DNA from: Exiguobacterium sp. AM39-5BH
Lineage (GTDB): Bacteria; Bacillota; Bacilli; Exiguobacteriales; Exiguobacteriaceae
Assembly: GCF_003467445.1 (NCBI RefSeq)
Contig: NZ_QSGS01000019.1
Location: 1 to 31,275 of the forward strand
Reading direction: 5' to 3'
Length of the DNA: 31,275 bases
Below the pieces are notes generated by a model. It searched no databases. It had not been told where the DNA came from and saw only the letters and a list, made by a program, of their open reading frames with translations. The position numbers and the translations under genes are program-made. Positions within the stretch are counted from its first letter, which is position 1, and every line of letters starts with the position of its first letter. Of this stretch, positions 18,143-25,982 are shown piece after piece.

Positions 18143-18171
18143 ATCTTATCAATCACTTTTCCGTCTTGCAA
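18143..18171 (-). promoter_or_regulatory. SigA promoter of the cggR-gap-eno operon
   Basis: TTGCAA (18171-18166), a 17-base spacer and TAAGAT (18148-18143) lie just upstream of the operator on the minus strand. Initiation is expected about 7 bases after the -10, close to the first GTGGGAC repeat. The -35 lies just past the stop codon of the glutaredoxin-like gene. Confidence 0.75.
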
Positions 18172-18176
18172 CCCCT

Positions 18177-18434
18177 TCAAACGTTTTTTTTCAATGTAAG
18201 CGTATACTTAACAAAATCTTCAACTTTACTGTCATCGTATCGACCTTGACTTATCACACGCCCCTCATGTAGCACGACCGGGATTTCGAACAAGTATTTG
18301 GCTTCTAATTCCTCATTGCCTGTGATGTCGATTTGCTCGAGCTCGAACGGATAGTCCTCCATGAGCCATTCGAGCATGATGAGCGCTTCCTCGCAGAGCG
18401 AACAATTGGCACGGCTGTATAACGTCAAAACCAT
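18177..18434 (-). CDS. Glutaredoxin-like protein (CxxC)
   Basis: An 85-residue thioredoxin-fold protein begins MVLTLYSRANCSLCEEALIM; Cys11 and Cys14 form the redox CxxC. It also has the cis-proline region YLFEIPVVLHEG. It belongs to the glutaredoxin-like DUF836 type, probably a thiol-disulfide reductant or a scaffold of unknown partner. GGAGGAGGGG precedes the ATG, one base after the rpoN stop, so it is translationally linked to rpoN. It ends just before the cggR promoter without an evident terminator. Transcription may read through into the glycolytic operon. Confidence 0.88.
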   Translation of the reverse strand: MVLTLYSRANCSLCEEALIMLEWLMEDYPFELEQIDITGNEELEAKYLFEIPVVLHEGRVISQGRYDDSKVEDFVKYTLTLKKNV

Positions 18435-18435
18435 A

Positions 18436-19581
18436 TTAGTCCCCTCCTCCTTTCCATAGTTGTCGTTCCCGTTCCCGCGAATTTCCAAAACCGAGCGCTT
18501 CCCGATAGTTCGCCACGGTCCGCCGCGTCACCGTATAGCCGAGCCGGCCCAGCTCTCGCATGAGGGCGGCATCACTCAAAGGCGACGTCTCTTGTCGAAT
18601 CAGTTCGGCGAGCGCCTTCTTGACCATGAACGGCGATTGTCTCCGCGTCGCTCGGACGAAAAAGTGACGCCATGCCATCATGCCGCCCTCGGTCGTGACG
18701 TACTTACCTTGAATCGCCCGGCCGACGGTCGACTCGTGCTTGCCGATTCGTTCTGCCACTTCTTTCCGCGTCAACGGATGTAAGACAAGCTTCCCGTCCA
18801 ACCAGTCGCGTTGGCGCTCGGCGATGACGGCCCACACCGATCGAAGTGTCGCGTTCCGCATCTCGAGCGTCTCGTGCCACCACTTTGCCTCGCGGTCGTC
18901 CCCTATCCGAGACGCATCCAGCTTCGGGCTGAACCATGTCGTCACGAGCTCGCCGTCACGACGCACGACTTCAAGTTCTGGGAAGACGTGTTCGGTTCCT
19001 TCATATAATATCGGCGCCTTCGGAAGCGTCGCCACGATGCGCATCACTCGTTCGTACTCGGCATCCGAGATACCGAGTCGCCGGGCGATGTCATCAAGGT
19101 TCGCATCGAGCGCCTCGAACACGTCCAAGACGAGCGGGTCGTCATGTTCGATCGCATGTCGATATTGGCAGTCGCGTTCATGTCGAGCCCCGACGCCAGT
19201 CGGTTCTAAAAACAAGAGCGATTGGCGCGCCTGCTCGACGTCCGCCACCTCGACCCCGAAGCGATGAGCGAGTACGAAGTCGCTCTCACGTAGTAGACCG
19301 CGATGATCGAGCGCGAGGACAAGCCGCTTTTGGAGCGTCCGCTGGGAATCGTTCCCGCTCCCTTCATCGATCTGCTCGAACAATCGATCCTCGAACCCAC
19401 TTGCCGTATCGACCACCCATTCGACCCCTCCGCTCCCCATGACAATATTCGGATTCCGTCTTGACAACCGACCGATCTGAAAGGTGATCGCAGTCCGGTC
19501 CGCCTCGAGAATCGGGATTCGTCGGACCATGTCTTGGGTCAGCTGTTGTTTTTGAAGTTGCTGTTGTTCTTGCCGTTGCAT
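18436..19581 (-). CDS. rpoN: RNA polymerase sigma-54 factor (short form)
   Basis: Sigma-54 directs RNA polymerase to -24/-12 promoters and needs an ATP-driven enhancer-binding activator. The product has 381 residues, shorter than the usual 430-480. It has a glutamine/leucine-rich region I (MQRQEQQQLQKQQLTQDMVR), a core-binding domain, the helix-turn-helix PLTRKEVAERIGKHESTVGR, and the RpoN box TRRTVANYREALG at about 352-364. These essential landmarks are all present; the missing length lies in the acidic linker and core-binding part. The ATG at 19581 follows GAGAGGGG. I see no activator gene and no clear TGGCAC-N5-TTGC promoter in the window. B. subtilis calls this gene sigL. Confidence 0.9.
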   Translation of the reverse strand: MQRQEQQQLQKQQLTQDMVRRIPILEADRTAITFQIGRLSRRNPNIVMGSGGVEWVVDTASGFEDRLFEQIDEGSGNDSQRTLQKRLVLALDHRGLLRESDFVLAHRFGVEVADVEQARQSLLFLEPTGVGARHERDCQYRHAIEHDDPLVLDVFEALDANLDDIARRLGISDAEYERVMRIVATLPKAPILYEGTEHVFPELEVVRRDGELVTTWFSPKLDASRIGDDREAKWWHETLEMRNATLRSVWAVIAERQRDWLDGKLVLHPLTRKEVAERIGKHESTVGRAIQGKYVTTEGGMMAWRHFFVRATRRQSPFMVKKALAELIRQETSPLSDAALMRELGRLGYTVTRRTVANYREALGFGNSRERERQLWKGGGD

Positions 19582-19655
19582 CGGGCACACCCCTCTCGCT
19601 TCTTATTGTAACGAAAGGCTTGAAATCGCGCTCAAAAAAAGTGAACCGAACAGGA

Positions 19656-19683
19656 TTGCTTTTTTAAAAAACAAATGTATAAT
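19656..19683 (+). promoter_or_regulatory. Promoter of tRNA-Arg
   Basis: TTGCTT (19656-19661), a 16-base A/T-rich spacer and TATAAT (19678-19683) lie 19 bases before the mature tRNA 5' end. This is the right distance for a short leader removed by RNase P. Confidence 0.7.
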
Positions 19684-19702
19684 AAATCATGTCAGAGAAC
19701 AT

Positions 19703-19775
19703 GCACCCGTAGCTCAGGGGATAGAGCACTGGTTTCCGGTACCAGGTGTCGGGAGTTCGAATCTCTCCGGGTGTA
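19703..19775 (+). tRNA. tRNA-Arg(CCG)
   Basis: The 73-base cloverleaf has acceptor GCACCCG/CGGGTGT, D-arm sequence AGCTCAGGGGATAGAGC, anticodon arm CTGGT-TTCCGGT-ACCAG, and T arm GGGAG-TTCGAAT-CTCTC. The anticodon is CCG, which reads CGG arginine codons. The discriminator is A, followed by TCACAG, so CCA is not encoded. It is a single-gene transcript with its own promoter and terminator, upstream of clpP. Confidence 0.95.
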
Positions 19776-19782
19776 TCACAGA

Positions 19783-19813
19783 AAGAGGTCAGGCATATGC
19801 CTGGCCTCTTTTG
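19783..19813 (+). terminator. Terminator of tRNA-Arg
   Basis: AAGAGGTCAGGC and GCCTGGCCTCTT pair around ATAT and are followed by TTTGTCGTTTT. It lies about 8 bases after the tRNA. Confidence 0.85.
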
Positions 19814-19842
19814 TCGTTTTAGAATTGTTAAACCGTGGAATA

Positions 19843-19870
19843 GGTCAAAAACGATGACTATCGTTTGACC
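19843..19870 (+). promoter_or_regulatory. Inverted-repeat operator upstream of clpP (CtsR-like)
   Basis: GGTCAAAAACGAT and ATCGTTTGACC form an inverted repeat, perfect except for one extra A, around GACT. Each arm ends in the heptad GGTCAAA recognised by the class III heat-shock repressor CtsR. CtsR sites are normally direct tandem heptads, and here the heptads face each other. The right arm contains the -35 box of clpP. That CtsR is the regulator is inference. Confidence 0.55.
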
Positions 19871-19893
19871 AACATTGACTATAGCGGTATGAT
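19865..19893 (+). promoter_or_regulatory. SigA promoter of clpP
   Basis: TTGACC (19865-19870), a 17-base spacer and TATGAT (19888-19893) are well placed 33 bases before the clpP ATG. The -35 lies within the right arm of the inverted repeat, so a bound repressor would exclude polymerase. Confidence 0.8.
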
Positions 19894-19926
19894 ATGTGTA
19901 CAACCTACATAAAGGAGGCAGATTCA

Positions 19927-20502
19927 ATGTTAATTCCAACAGTTATCGAACAAACAGGTCGCGGGGAACGCGCGTATGATATTTACTCACGCTTGCTCAA
20001 GGACCGTATCATCTTGCTTGGAAGTGCGATCGACGACAACGTCGCCAACTCAATCGTCGCTCAGCTCCTTTTCCTGGCAGCCGAGGACCCAGATAAGGAC
20101 ATCTCGCTCTACATCAACAGCCCGGGTGGTTCGATCACTTCCGGAATGGCGATTTATGACACGATGAACTTCATCAAGCCGAACGTGTCGACGATTTGTA
20201 TCGGAATGGCCGCATCGATGGGTGCCTTCTTGCTCCAAGCCGGTGAAAAAGGCAAACGCTTCGCGCTTCCGAACGCGGAGATCATGATTCACCAACCGCT
20301 CGGCGGTACGCAAGGTCAAGCATCGGACATCAAGATCCATGCGGAACGTATCATCAAGATGCGCGAGAAGTTGAACCAAATCATGGCCGACAACACAGGT
20401 CAGCCGCTTGAAGTCATCGAACGCGACACAGAACGCGATTACTTCATGTCTGCTGACCAAGCGAAAGACTACGGTCTCATCGACAAAGTCATGACGCGTT
20501 AA
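19927..20502 (+). CDS. clpP: ATP-dependent Clp protease proteolytic subunit
   Basis: ClpP forms the tetradecameric serine-protease chamber used by ClpX, ClpC and ClpE, and degrades among others tmRNA-tagged proteins. The 191 residues start [20 protein letters not shown]. The catalytic triad is intact: Ser97 in [10 protein letters not shown], His122 in IHQPLGG and Asp171 in TERDYFMSA. The processing and axial-loop residues look normal. AAAGGAGG lies 8 bases before the ATG at 19927. The gene stands alone between the tRNA terminator and its own terminator. The GGTCAAA inverted repeat over its -35 suggests heat-shock control. Confidence 0.98.
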   Translation: MLIPTVIEQTGRGERAYDIYSRLLKDRIILLGSAIDDNVANSIVAQLLFLAAEDPDKDISLYINSPGGSITSGMAIYDTMNFIKPNVSTICIGMAASMGAFLLQAGEKGKRFALPNAEIMIHQPLGGTQGQASDIKIHAERIIKMREKLNQIMADNTGQPLEVIERDTERDYFMSADQAKDYGLIDKVMTR

Positions 20503-20508
20503 TGATGC

Positions 20509-20543
20509 AGCCCCATCCTCCTCGGAGAATGGGGCTTTTGTTT
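20509..20543 (+). terminator. Terminator of clpP
   Basis: AGCCCCAT (20509-20516) and ATGGGGCT (20529-20536) form the stem, followed by TTTTGTTT. It separates clpP from the convergent minus-strand gene ending at 20542. Confidence 0.85.
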
Positions 20544-20973
20544 ACTCTTCGACCTCGACCCCGAACACATAGCGGCTATCGCCTTGCGGCCACTCTCCGC
20601 CCGTCTCGAACACATAAACGCCCGGCTCATTGGGCACGACCGGTTTAGATGGTACAAGTTCTCCGTCGACGATTCGATGGAAGGAAGCATTTGACGGCTC
20701 GTCGTGGAACTCGACATCAATCTCGGCACCTGCTTCGACCGGCACGAGCTGCAGGTCGTCCGCCTCCGGCAGACCGTGGTCTTCGCATACCGCCTCGCCC
20801 CCGCCTGACCAACAGAACGTCGACTGCTTCACTTCCGCGGTCACACCCTTGACGCGAACCGTCGGGAGCGGTGGTTTGAGTGTCGTCTCCGACTTCCAAA
20901 ACGAGGTCGCGTACAGCGCCCCAACGATCACGAGCAATATCATCACGACAATCCATAATCCTTTTCGTCTCAA
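20542..20973 (-). CDS. Membrane-anchored extracellular protein of unknown function
   Basis: About 143 residues: a basic N-terminus (RRKGLW), one hydrophobic segment (IVVMILLVIVGALYATSF), then an acidic outer domain of about 115 residues. Features of that domain include CWSGGGEAVCED with two cysteines and a late FETGGEWPQGDSRYVFGVEV. It looks like a signal-anchored exported protein with a small beta-rich domain; I do not recognise the family. The start is unsettled. AAAAGGGG lies 9 bases before a TTG at 20973 but abuts the ATG at 20982, and a GTG at 21027 would overlap the terminator of the gene before it. It is convergent with clpP. Confidence 0.72.
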   Translation of the reverse strand: MRRKGLWIVVMILLVIVGALYATSFWKSETTLKPPLPTVRVKGVTAEVKQSTFCWSGGGEAVCEDHGLPEADDLQLVPVEAGAEIDVEFHDEPSNASFHRIVDGELVPSKPVVPNEPGVYVFETGGEWPQGDSRYVFGVEVEE

Positions 20974-21010
20974 CCCGCTCATCCCCTTTTTACGTCTATT
21001 CCCCGTTCCA

Positions 21011-21040
21011 CGAAAAAAACGACCCACTTCCGTGAGTCGT
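21011..21040 (-). terminator. Terminator after the UPF0316 gene
   Basis: ACGACTCAC and GTGGGTCGT pair around GGAA and are followed on the minus strand by seven T residues. It lies 5 bases after the UPF0316 stop and ends about 40 bases before the next start. Confidence 0.85.
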
Positions 21041-21045
21041 CCCGC

Positions 21046-21561
21046 TCATTTCGGGCGTCGGAGCCCTTTCATCATATAGCCGCCTTTAAAGTCGATCGGA
21101 TCGAACGCGACGAGGAACGCCTTCGGTTCATGAGCCTCGACCATTTCGCGCAAATCCTTCATCCGTGTCCGCGCCGCCAAGACGTCGAGACGATAACGGA
21201 TGCCGTCACGTCCCTGACCTTGGTAGTGCGTCACCCCGTAGCCGCTGTCACGCATCTTTTGAATGAGTTCGGCCGGGAACTCTTGCGTGTGCACTTGTAT
21301 CATGTTGTAGCCGATCGCAAGCTTCCGCTCGACGTAACCGCCGACGAGAATCCCGAGCCCGAATCCGACCGCATAGACGACCATCCCGATCGTCGTCAAA
21401 TCTTGAAACACGATGCCGAGTGCGAAGATATAGATGAGCGTCTCGAGTGTACCGAACAGTCCCGCAATCATCGTTTTCCCTTTGACGAGCATGATGGTCC
21501 GAAGCGTCAGCACCGGCACATAGACGAGTTGTAATACTAGGATGAGCAAGATTTGCCCCAT
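21046..21561 (-). CDS. UPF0316 membrane protein with DUF2179 domain (YebE-like)
   Basis: A 171-residue protein starts MGQILLILVLQLVYVPVLTL and has three predicted membrane segments within the first ~85 residues, followed by a cytoplasmic DUF2179 domain (GYGVTHYQGQGRDGIRYRLD; AFLVAFDPIDFKGG). The family is widespread in Firmicutes and its function is unknown. GGAGG lies about 8 bases before the ATG at 21561. A possible promoter is at 21583-21610. The DUF2179 domain is also found in the YitT-family protein of this window, otherwise unrelated in its membrane part. Confidence 0.88.
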   Translation of the reverse strand: MGQILLILVLQLVYVPVLTLRTIMLVKGKTMIAGLFGTLETLIYIFALGIVFQDLTTIGMVVYAVGFGLGILVGGYVERKLAIGYNMIQVHTQEFPAELIQKMRDSGYGVTHYQGQGRDGIRYRLDVLAARTRMKDLREMVEAHEPKAFLVAFDPIDFKGGYMMKGLRRPK

Positions 21562-21582
21562 TGGAACGACCTCCATTCGAAT

Positions 21583-21610
21583 TCAATACAACCACTATTT
21601 CAAATTTCAA
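21583..21610 (-). promoter_or_regulatory. Possible promoter of the UPF0316 gene
   Basis: TTGAAA (21610-21605), a 16-base spacer and TATTGA (21588-21583) lie between the upstream terminator and the start codon. The -10 match is modest. Confidence 0.4.
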
Positions 21611-21622
21611 GGCTGGATGCAA

Positions 21623-21650
21623 CCAAAAAAGGCTGACCGCAGTCAGCCTT
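21623..21650 (-). terminator. Terminator of the ribbon-helix-helix gene
   Basis: AAGGCTGAC and GTCAGCCTT form a perfect 9-base stem with a 4-base loop, followed by TTTTTT-rich sequence on the minus strand, 6 bases after the stop codon. Confidence 0.9.
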
Positions 21651-21656
21651 TCGCAA

Positions 21657-21899
21657 TTATTTGTCTAAATTATCAACGCTCGTAAGCAGTTCATAGTCTT
21701 TACGAATGACCTGATAGATGGCGTTCGTGTCCCCTGACAATACTTCTTCGGCCCGCAATTGGTTGAGGAAGAGGCTTGTCGCGAACGTGACGAGGGCGCT
21801 TTTCGGAATCCCGATTTGTTTCGCGCGCTCTGTGATGATTTGATCTAAATCAGCATCAATCGTGAGCGAAAGTCTTTTCTTTGCATTCGACATAATCAT
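21657..21899 (-). CDS. Ribbon-helix-helix (CopG/Arc-like) DNA-binding protein
   Basis: The 80-residue product has KKRLSLTIDADLDQIITERA near its start. The beta strand RLSLTID and the helix pair after it (ITERAKQIGIPKSALVTFAT) are the pattern of dimeric ribbon-helix-helix DNA-binding proteins. The C-terminal ~25 residues are polar and unassigned. Such proteins often serve as antitoxins or plasmid regulators, but no toxin gene adjoins; it is a single-gene unit with its own promoter and terminator. AAAGGAG lies 4 bases before the ATG at 21899 and about 10 before an alternative ATG at 21893. Target genes are unknown. Confidence 0.82.
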   Translation of the reverse strand: MIMSNAKKRLSLTIDADLDQIITERAKQIGIPKSALVTFATSLFLNQLRAEEVLSGDTNAIYQVIRKDYELLTSVDNLDK

Positions 21900-21945
21900 A
21901 AAGCTCCTTTAATTTACATTTCGAAAGTCCTATACACAATTGATA

Positions 21946-21974
21946 ATTATATAGGAAGAATGGTTTTGACGCAA
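21946..21974 (-). promoter_or_regulatory. Promoter of the ribbon-helix-helix gene
   Basis: TTGCGT (21974-21969), a 17-base spacer and TATAAT (21951-21946) lie in the short gap after whiA, about 47 bases before the start codon. This makes the gene independent of the yvcJKL operon. Confidence 0.7.
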
Positions 21975-21980
21975 CCAAGG

Positions 21981-22934
21981 TCACGATGAGCTGATTTCTT
22001 CACTGTTGCGTACCTTCTCCGCAATCTGGTCGATCTTGCGGAGCCGGTGGTTGATGCCCGACTTCGAGATAGGACCTGTCTCGAGCATCTCGCCGAGTTC
22101 CTGTAGCGAGACGTCTTGATGGGTGACCCGGAGTTCGGCAATCTCACGGAGCTTGACCGGTAAAATCTCGAGCCCGACCGTGCGTTCGAGGAACTTGATG
22201 TTCTCGACTTGGCGGAGCGCTGCCCCGACTGTCTTGTTCAAGTTCGCCGTCTCACAGTTGACGAGGCGGTTGACGGAGTTACGCATATCTTTGATGATGC
22301 GCGCGTCCTCGAAGTCGAGCATGCCGCGCGTGGCGCCGACGAGTTTCAGGAAGTCCGAGATTTTCTCGCTCTCTTTGATGTAGAGGATATGCCCTTTCTT
22401 CCGCTCGAGGGTCTTTGCATTCAAACCAAAGCGGTTGGCGAGGTCACGGAGCGCCTGATTATGGTTCTCGTATAGGCTGTACACCTCGAGGTGATACGAC
22501 GACGTCTTCGGATGGTTGATCGACCCGCCGGCGAGAAACGCCCCGCGCAAGTAGGCCCGGGCGAGGTTGTCGTCACGCGTCATCTCCGAGTTGAGCGTCC
22601 GAATCATCTCGTAGTTCTCCCCGAGAATCTCCAAATCCTTCAACATTGTCTCGGCGCGCTGTGCGACCCGGACGATATAGACGTTATTCTTTTTCAACCG
22701 CATTTTCTTCCGTACGAATAAATCGAGATGATGGTCGTACAGTCGTTTCATGAGGGAATAGATTCGACGTGCGATGGCGGCGTTCTCGGTCGAGACGTCG
22801 AGCGTCATTCCCCGCCCTAAGGCGAGCGAGATGACGCCGTTCATCCGGACGAGTGCGGACAGTTCCGCTTTCGCCTCGGCATCGGTCACGACGAGTTGCG
22901 TCAGTTCTTTTTTGACGTCAGAGGCAAAGCTCAT
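21981..22934 (-). CDS. whiA: WhiA (YvcL) DNA-binding protein
   Basis: WhiA combines an N-terminal LAGLIDADG-homing-endonuclease-like domain lacking nuclease function with a C-terminal helix-turn-helix. It controls sporulation in actinobacteria and affects cell division and chromosome segregation in B. subtilis. The 317 residues start [20 protein letters not shown]. They show [17 protein letters not shown] (second LAGLIDADG-like motif) and the C-terminal [33 protein letters not shown] helix-turn-helix. AAAGGAGGGG lies about 7 bases before the ATG. It is the third gene of rapZ-yvcK-whiA, the arrangement conserved across Gram-positives. Confidence 0.96.
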   Translation of the reverse strand: MSFASDVKKELTQLVVTDAEAKAELSALVRMNGVISLALGRGMTLDVSTENAAIARRIYSLMKRLYDHHLDLFVRKKMRLKKNNVYIVRVAQRAETMLKDLEILGENYEMIRTLNSEMTRDDNLARAYLRGAFLAGGSINHPKTSSYHLEVYSLYENHNQALRDLANRFGLNAKTLERKKGHILYIKESEKISDFLKLVGATRGMLDFEDARIIKDMRNSVNRLVNCETANLNKTVGAALRQVENIKFLERTVGLEILPVKLREIAELRVTHQDVSLQELGEMLETGPISKSGINHRLRKIDQIAEKVRNSEEISSS

Positions 22935-22965
22935 GTCAGTCCCCTCCTTTCTGTTCACTCACAAC

Positions 22966-23961
22966 TTATTTCAGCTCGAGCTCTTGGAACGAGCGTGGTT
23001 TCTTGATCCGCAGCACGCGTTGCATGACGAGACCGGCGATGGCGTCCGAGTCGTGGCGGATATAATCGCGGTTATAATCGACGATGTCACCGGCAAGCAC
23101 GTTCGTGCCATAGTTCCGAAGCTTCTTCCGGTCGAAGCGCACTTCTTCCGAACCGTCCTCGAGATAACGCTCTAAATAGATGTCTTCAATCGGCTCGTTG
23201 TTGACGACAATCGTGTCGACCGTTGACTTGCCGAGATACGCTTCAATCGATTTCAAATGTTTCATCGCGTCGTATCCTTTCGTCTCACCGGGTTGCGTCA
23301 TGACGTTACAAATATAGACGACCGGCTTCCCGGACTGGACGATGGCGTCGCGCACTTCCGGAATCAACAAGTTCGGGATGATACTCGTATAAAGACTTCC
23401 TGGCCCGAGCACAATTAAATCGGCGTCCTCGATCGCCTCGACGACACCAGCCGCCGGCTTGATGCCTTCTTCGAGCAAGAACAGGCGCTTGATCGGTTTC
23501 TCGAGGAGCGGGATTTTCGATTCGCCCTTGACGATCGTCCCGTCCTCAAACTCGGCAGCGAGCGTCATGAGCGTCTCTGTCACCGGAAGCACCTTGCCTT
23601 GAGCGTTCAACAGTTGCGATAAGACGTCGACGGCTTTGACAAACGAGCCCTCACAGATGTGCGTCGCCGCTGTCAACATGAGGTTGCCGAGCGAATGGCC
23701 CTCGAGTCCATACCCGCTGTCGAACCGATATTGTAAAATCTTGTCCATGAGCGGCTCGACTTCGGACAAGGCGAGGATGACGTTCCGGATATCGCCCGGC
23801 GGTAACATATGGAACTCGTCCCGGAGACGTCCCGAGCTGCCCCCGTCGTCCCCGACCGTGACGATAGCCGTGATGTCGAGCGGATAGTGCTTCAAGCCCC
23901 GGACGAGCGTCGATAGGCCCGTGCCGCCACCGATGGCCACAACTTTTCTGTCGCGTCTCAT
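22966..23961 (-). CDS. yvcK: Gluconeogenesis factor YvcK/CofD-like
   Basis: YvcK (UPF0052, MgfK) is a UDP-sugar-binding protein needed for cell-wall integrity and growth on gluconeogenic carbon in B. subtilis. The 331 residues start MRRDRKVVAIGGGTGLSTLV with the Rossmann glycine motif. They also have TVGDDGGSSGRLRDE, PPGDIRNVILALSE, and the late LVGPGSLYTS-like stretch IVLGPGSLYTSIIPNLL. The ATG at 23961 follows AAGGAG and lies one base after the rapZ stop; the longer upstream frame overlaps rapZ and is not coding. It is translationally linked to rapZ and followed by whiA after 31 bases. Confidence 0.96.
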   Translation of the reverse strand: MRRDRKVVAIGGGTGLSTLVRGLKHYPLDITAIVTVGDDGGSSGRLRDEFHMLPPGDIRNVILALSEVEPLMDKILQYRFDSGYGLEGHSLGNLMLTAATHICEGSFVKAVDVLSQLLNAQGKVLPVTETLMTLAAEFEDGTIVKGESKIPLLEKPIKRLFLLEEGIKPAAGVVEAIEDADLIVLGPGSLYTSIIPNLLIPEVRDAIVQSGKPVVYICNVMTQPGETKGYDAMKHLKSIEAYLGKSTVDTIVVNNEPIEDIYLERYLEDGSEEVRFDRKKLRNYGTNVLAGDIVDYNRDYIRHDSDAIAGLVMQRVLRIKKPRSFQELELK

Positions 23962-23962
23962 C

Positions 23963-24835
23963 TTATTTCTCCTTCGTCGCATGCGCGAGGTCGCGATGGA
24001 CCGTCTTGACGTTATAGCGCTCGGCAAAATGGGCCGACACTTTCTCGGCGAACGTGATGGAGCGGTGCTTCCCGCCCGTACAGCCGAAGGCGACGACGAC
24101 TTGCGTCTTCCCTTCACGCTTGTACTGCGGCAACAGGAATTCGAGCATATCGATCAATTTCTTATAGAACGCCCGCGCCTCAGGGTGCGACATGACGTAT
24201 GTCTGGACTTCTTCCGTCTGCCCGGTGAGCGGACGGAGCTCCGGGATATAGAACGGGTTCGTGATGAAGCGGACGTCGAACAACAAATCGATGTCGAGCG
24301 GGACACCGTGCTTGAAGCCGAACGACATGAAGTTGACCGTGAACGGGATGCGCTCCTCGTTGAATTGGAGCAAGATGCGGTCTTTGAGCATCTGCGGCTT
24401 CAAATCCGTCGTGTCATAGAGCGTGTGGGCCCGGTCGCGGAACCCTTCGAGCAACGAACGCTCGAGACCAATCCCGACGAGCGGTGCGTCTTCCGGGGCG
24501 AGCGGATGCGACCGACGCGTCTCTTTGTAGCGGCGCACGAGCACTTCGTCCCGGGTATCGAGATAGAGCAAGTGCGGGTGGACGTTCTTCTGTTCCAAGT
24601 CGTCGATGACGATGAACAGGCTGTCGATGAAGTCGCGCGTGCGCGTATCGATCGCGACGGCGATTTTCGGTCGGACCGAGCTGATGACGTCAATCAATTG
24701 CGGCAACAGCACCGGCGGCAAATTATCGACGCAAAAATAACCGAGGTCTTCAAAGCTGTTCATCGCAACCGATTTCCCGGCCCCACTCATGCCGCTGATG
24801 ATGATTAATTCTTCTAATCCTTTAAAGTCTTCCAT
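23963..24835 (-). CDS. rapZ: RNase adapter RapZ / YvcJ nucleotide-binding protein
   Basis: RapZ-family P-loop protein. In Enterobacteria it guides RNase E to the small RNA GlmZ and controls amino-sugar synthesis; in B. subtilis YvcJ binds and hydrolyses nucleotides and affects competence. The 290 residues start [20 protein letters not shown] with Walker A GMSGAGKS. The C-terminal [17 protein letters not shown] motif of the family is intact. AAGGGGGCG lies about 9 bases before the ATG. It is the first gene of rapZ-yvcK-whiA. In B. subtilis a Nudix gene (yvcI) precedes it; here a terminator and gap take that place. Confidence 0.95.
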   Translation of the reverse strand: MEDFKGLEELIIISGMSGAGKSVAMNSFEDLGYFCVDNLPPVLLPQLIDVISSVRPKIAVAIDTRTRDFIDSLFIVIDDLEQKNVHPHLLYLDTRDEVLVRRYKETRRSHPLAPEDAPLVGIGLERSLLEGFRDRAHTLYDTTDLKPQMLKDRILLQFNEERIPFTVNFMSFGFKHGVPLDIDLLFDVRFITNPFYIPELRPLTGQTEEVQTYVMSHPEARAFYKKLIDMLEFLLPQYKREGKTQVVVAFGCTGGKHRSITFAEKVSAHFAERYNVKTVHRDLAHATKEK

Positions 24836-24895
24836 GTCACTGACGCCCCCTTAAAATTGACAACCGAGCCGTGTGTGTAGCTCTCTTCTGTCTTT

Positions 24896-24901
24896 AGTAT
24901 A
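24896..24901 (-). promoter_or_regulatory. Possible -10 box of rapZ-yvcK-whiA
   Basis: TATACT on the minus strand lies 60 bases before the rapZ ATG and directly after the trxB terminator. The -35 region is pyrimidine-rich without a clear hexamer. Confidence 0.4.
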
Positions 24902-24912
24902 ACGAACGCCTG

Positions 24913-24952
24913 AAAAAAAGAGAAGGGATTGCGGTCGCCCGCAATCCCTTCT
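24913..24952 (-). terminator. Terminator of trxB
   Basis: A perfect 12-base stem (AGAAGGGATTGC/GCAATCCCTTCT) with an 8-base loop is followed on the minus strand by a run of T. It lies 8 bases after the trxB stop codon. Confidence 0.92.
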
Positions 24953-24960
24953 GTCTTCAG

Positions 24961-25947
<987 letters not shown>

Positions 25948-25982
25948 TCAGTATAAGAAACCTAGGGAGGTATCGTCTATCT

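Noticed and set aside
19843..19870. Standard CtsR direct-repeat operator
   Set aside because: The heptads do not fit the tandem GGTCAAA-N3-GGTCAAA pattern on either strand; described instead as an inverted repeat with CtsR-like arms.
21657..21899. Toxin-antitoxin module
   Set aside because: The ribbon-helix-helix protein could be an antitoxin, but no toxin-like ORF adjoins on either side: whiA and a UPF0316 gene flank it, each separate.
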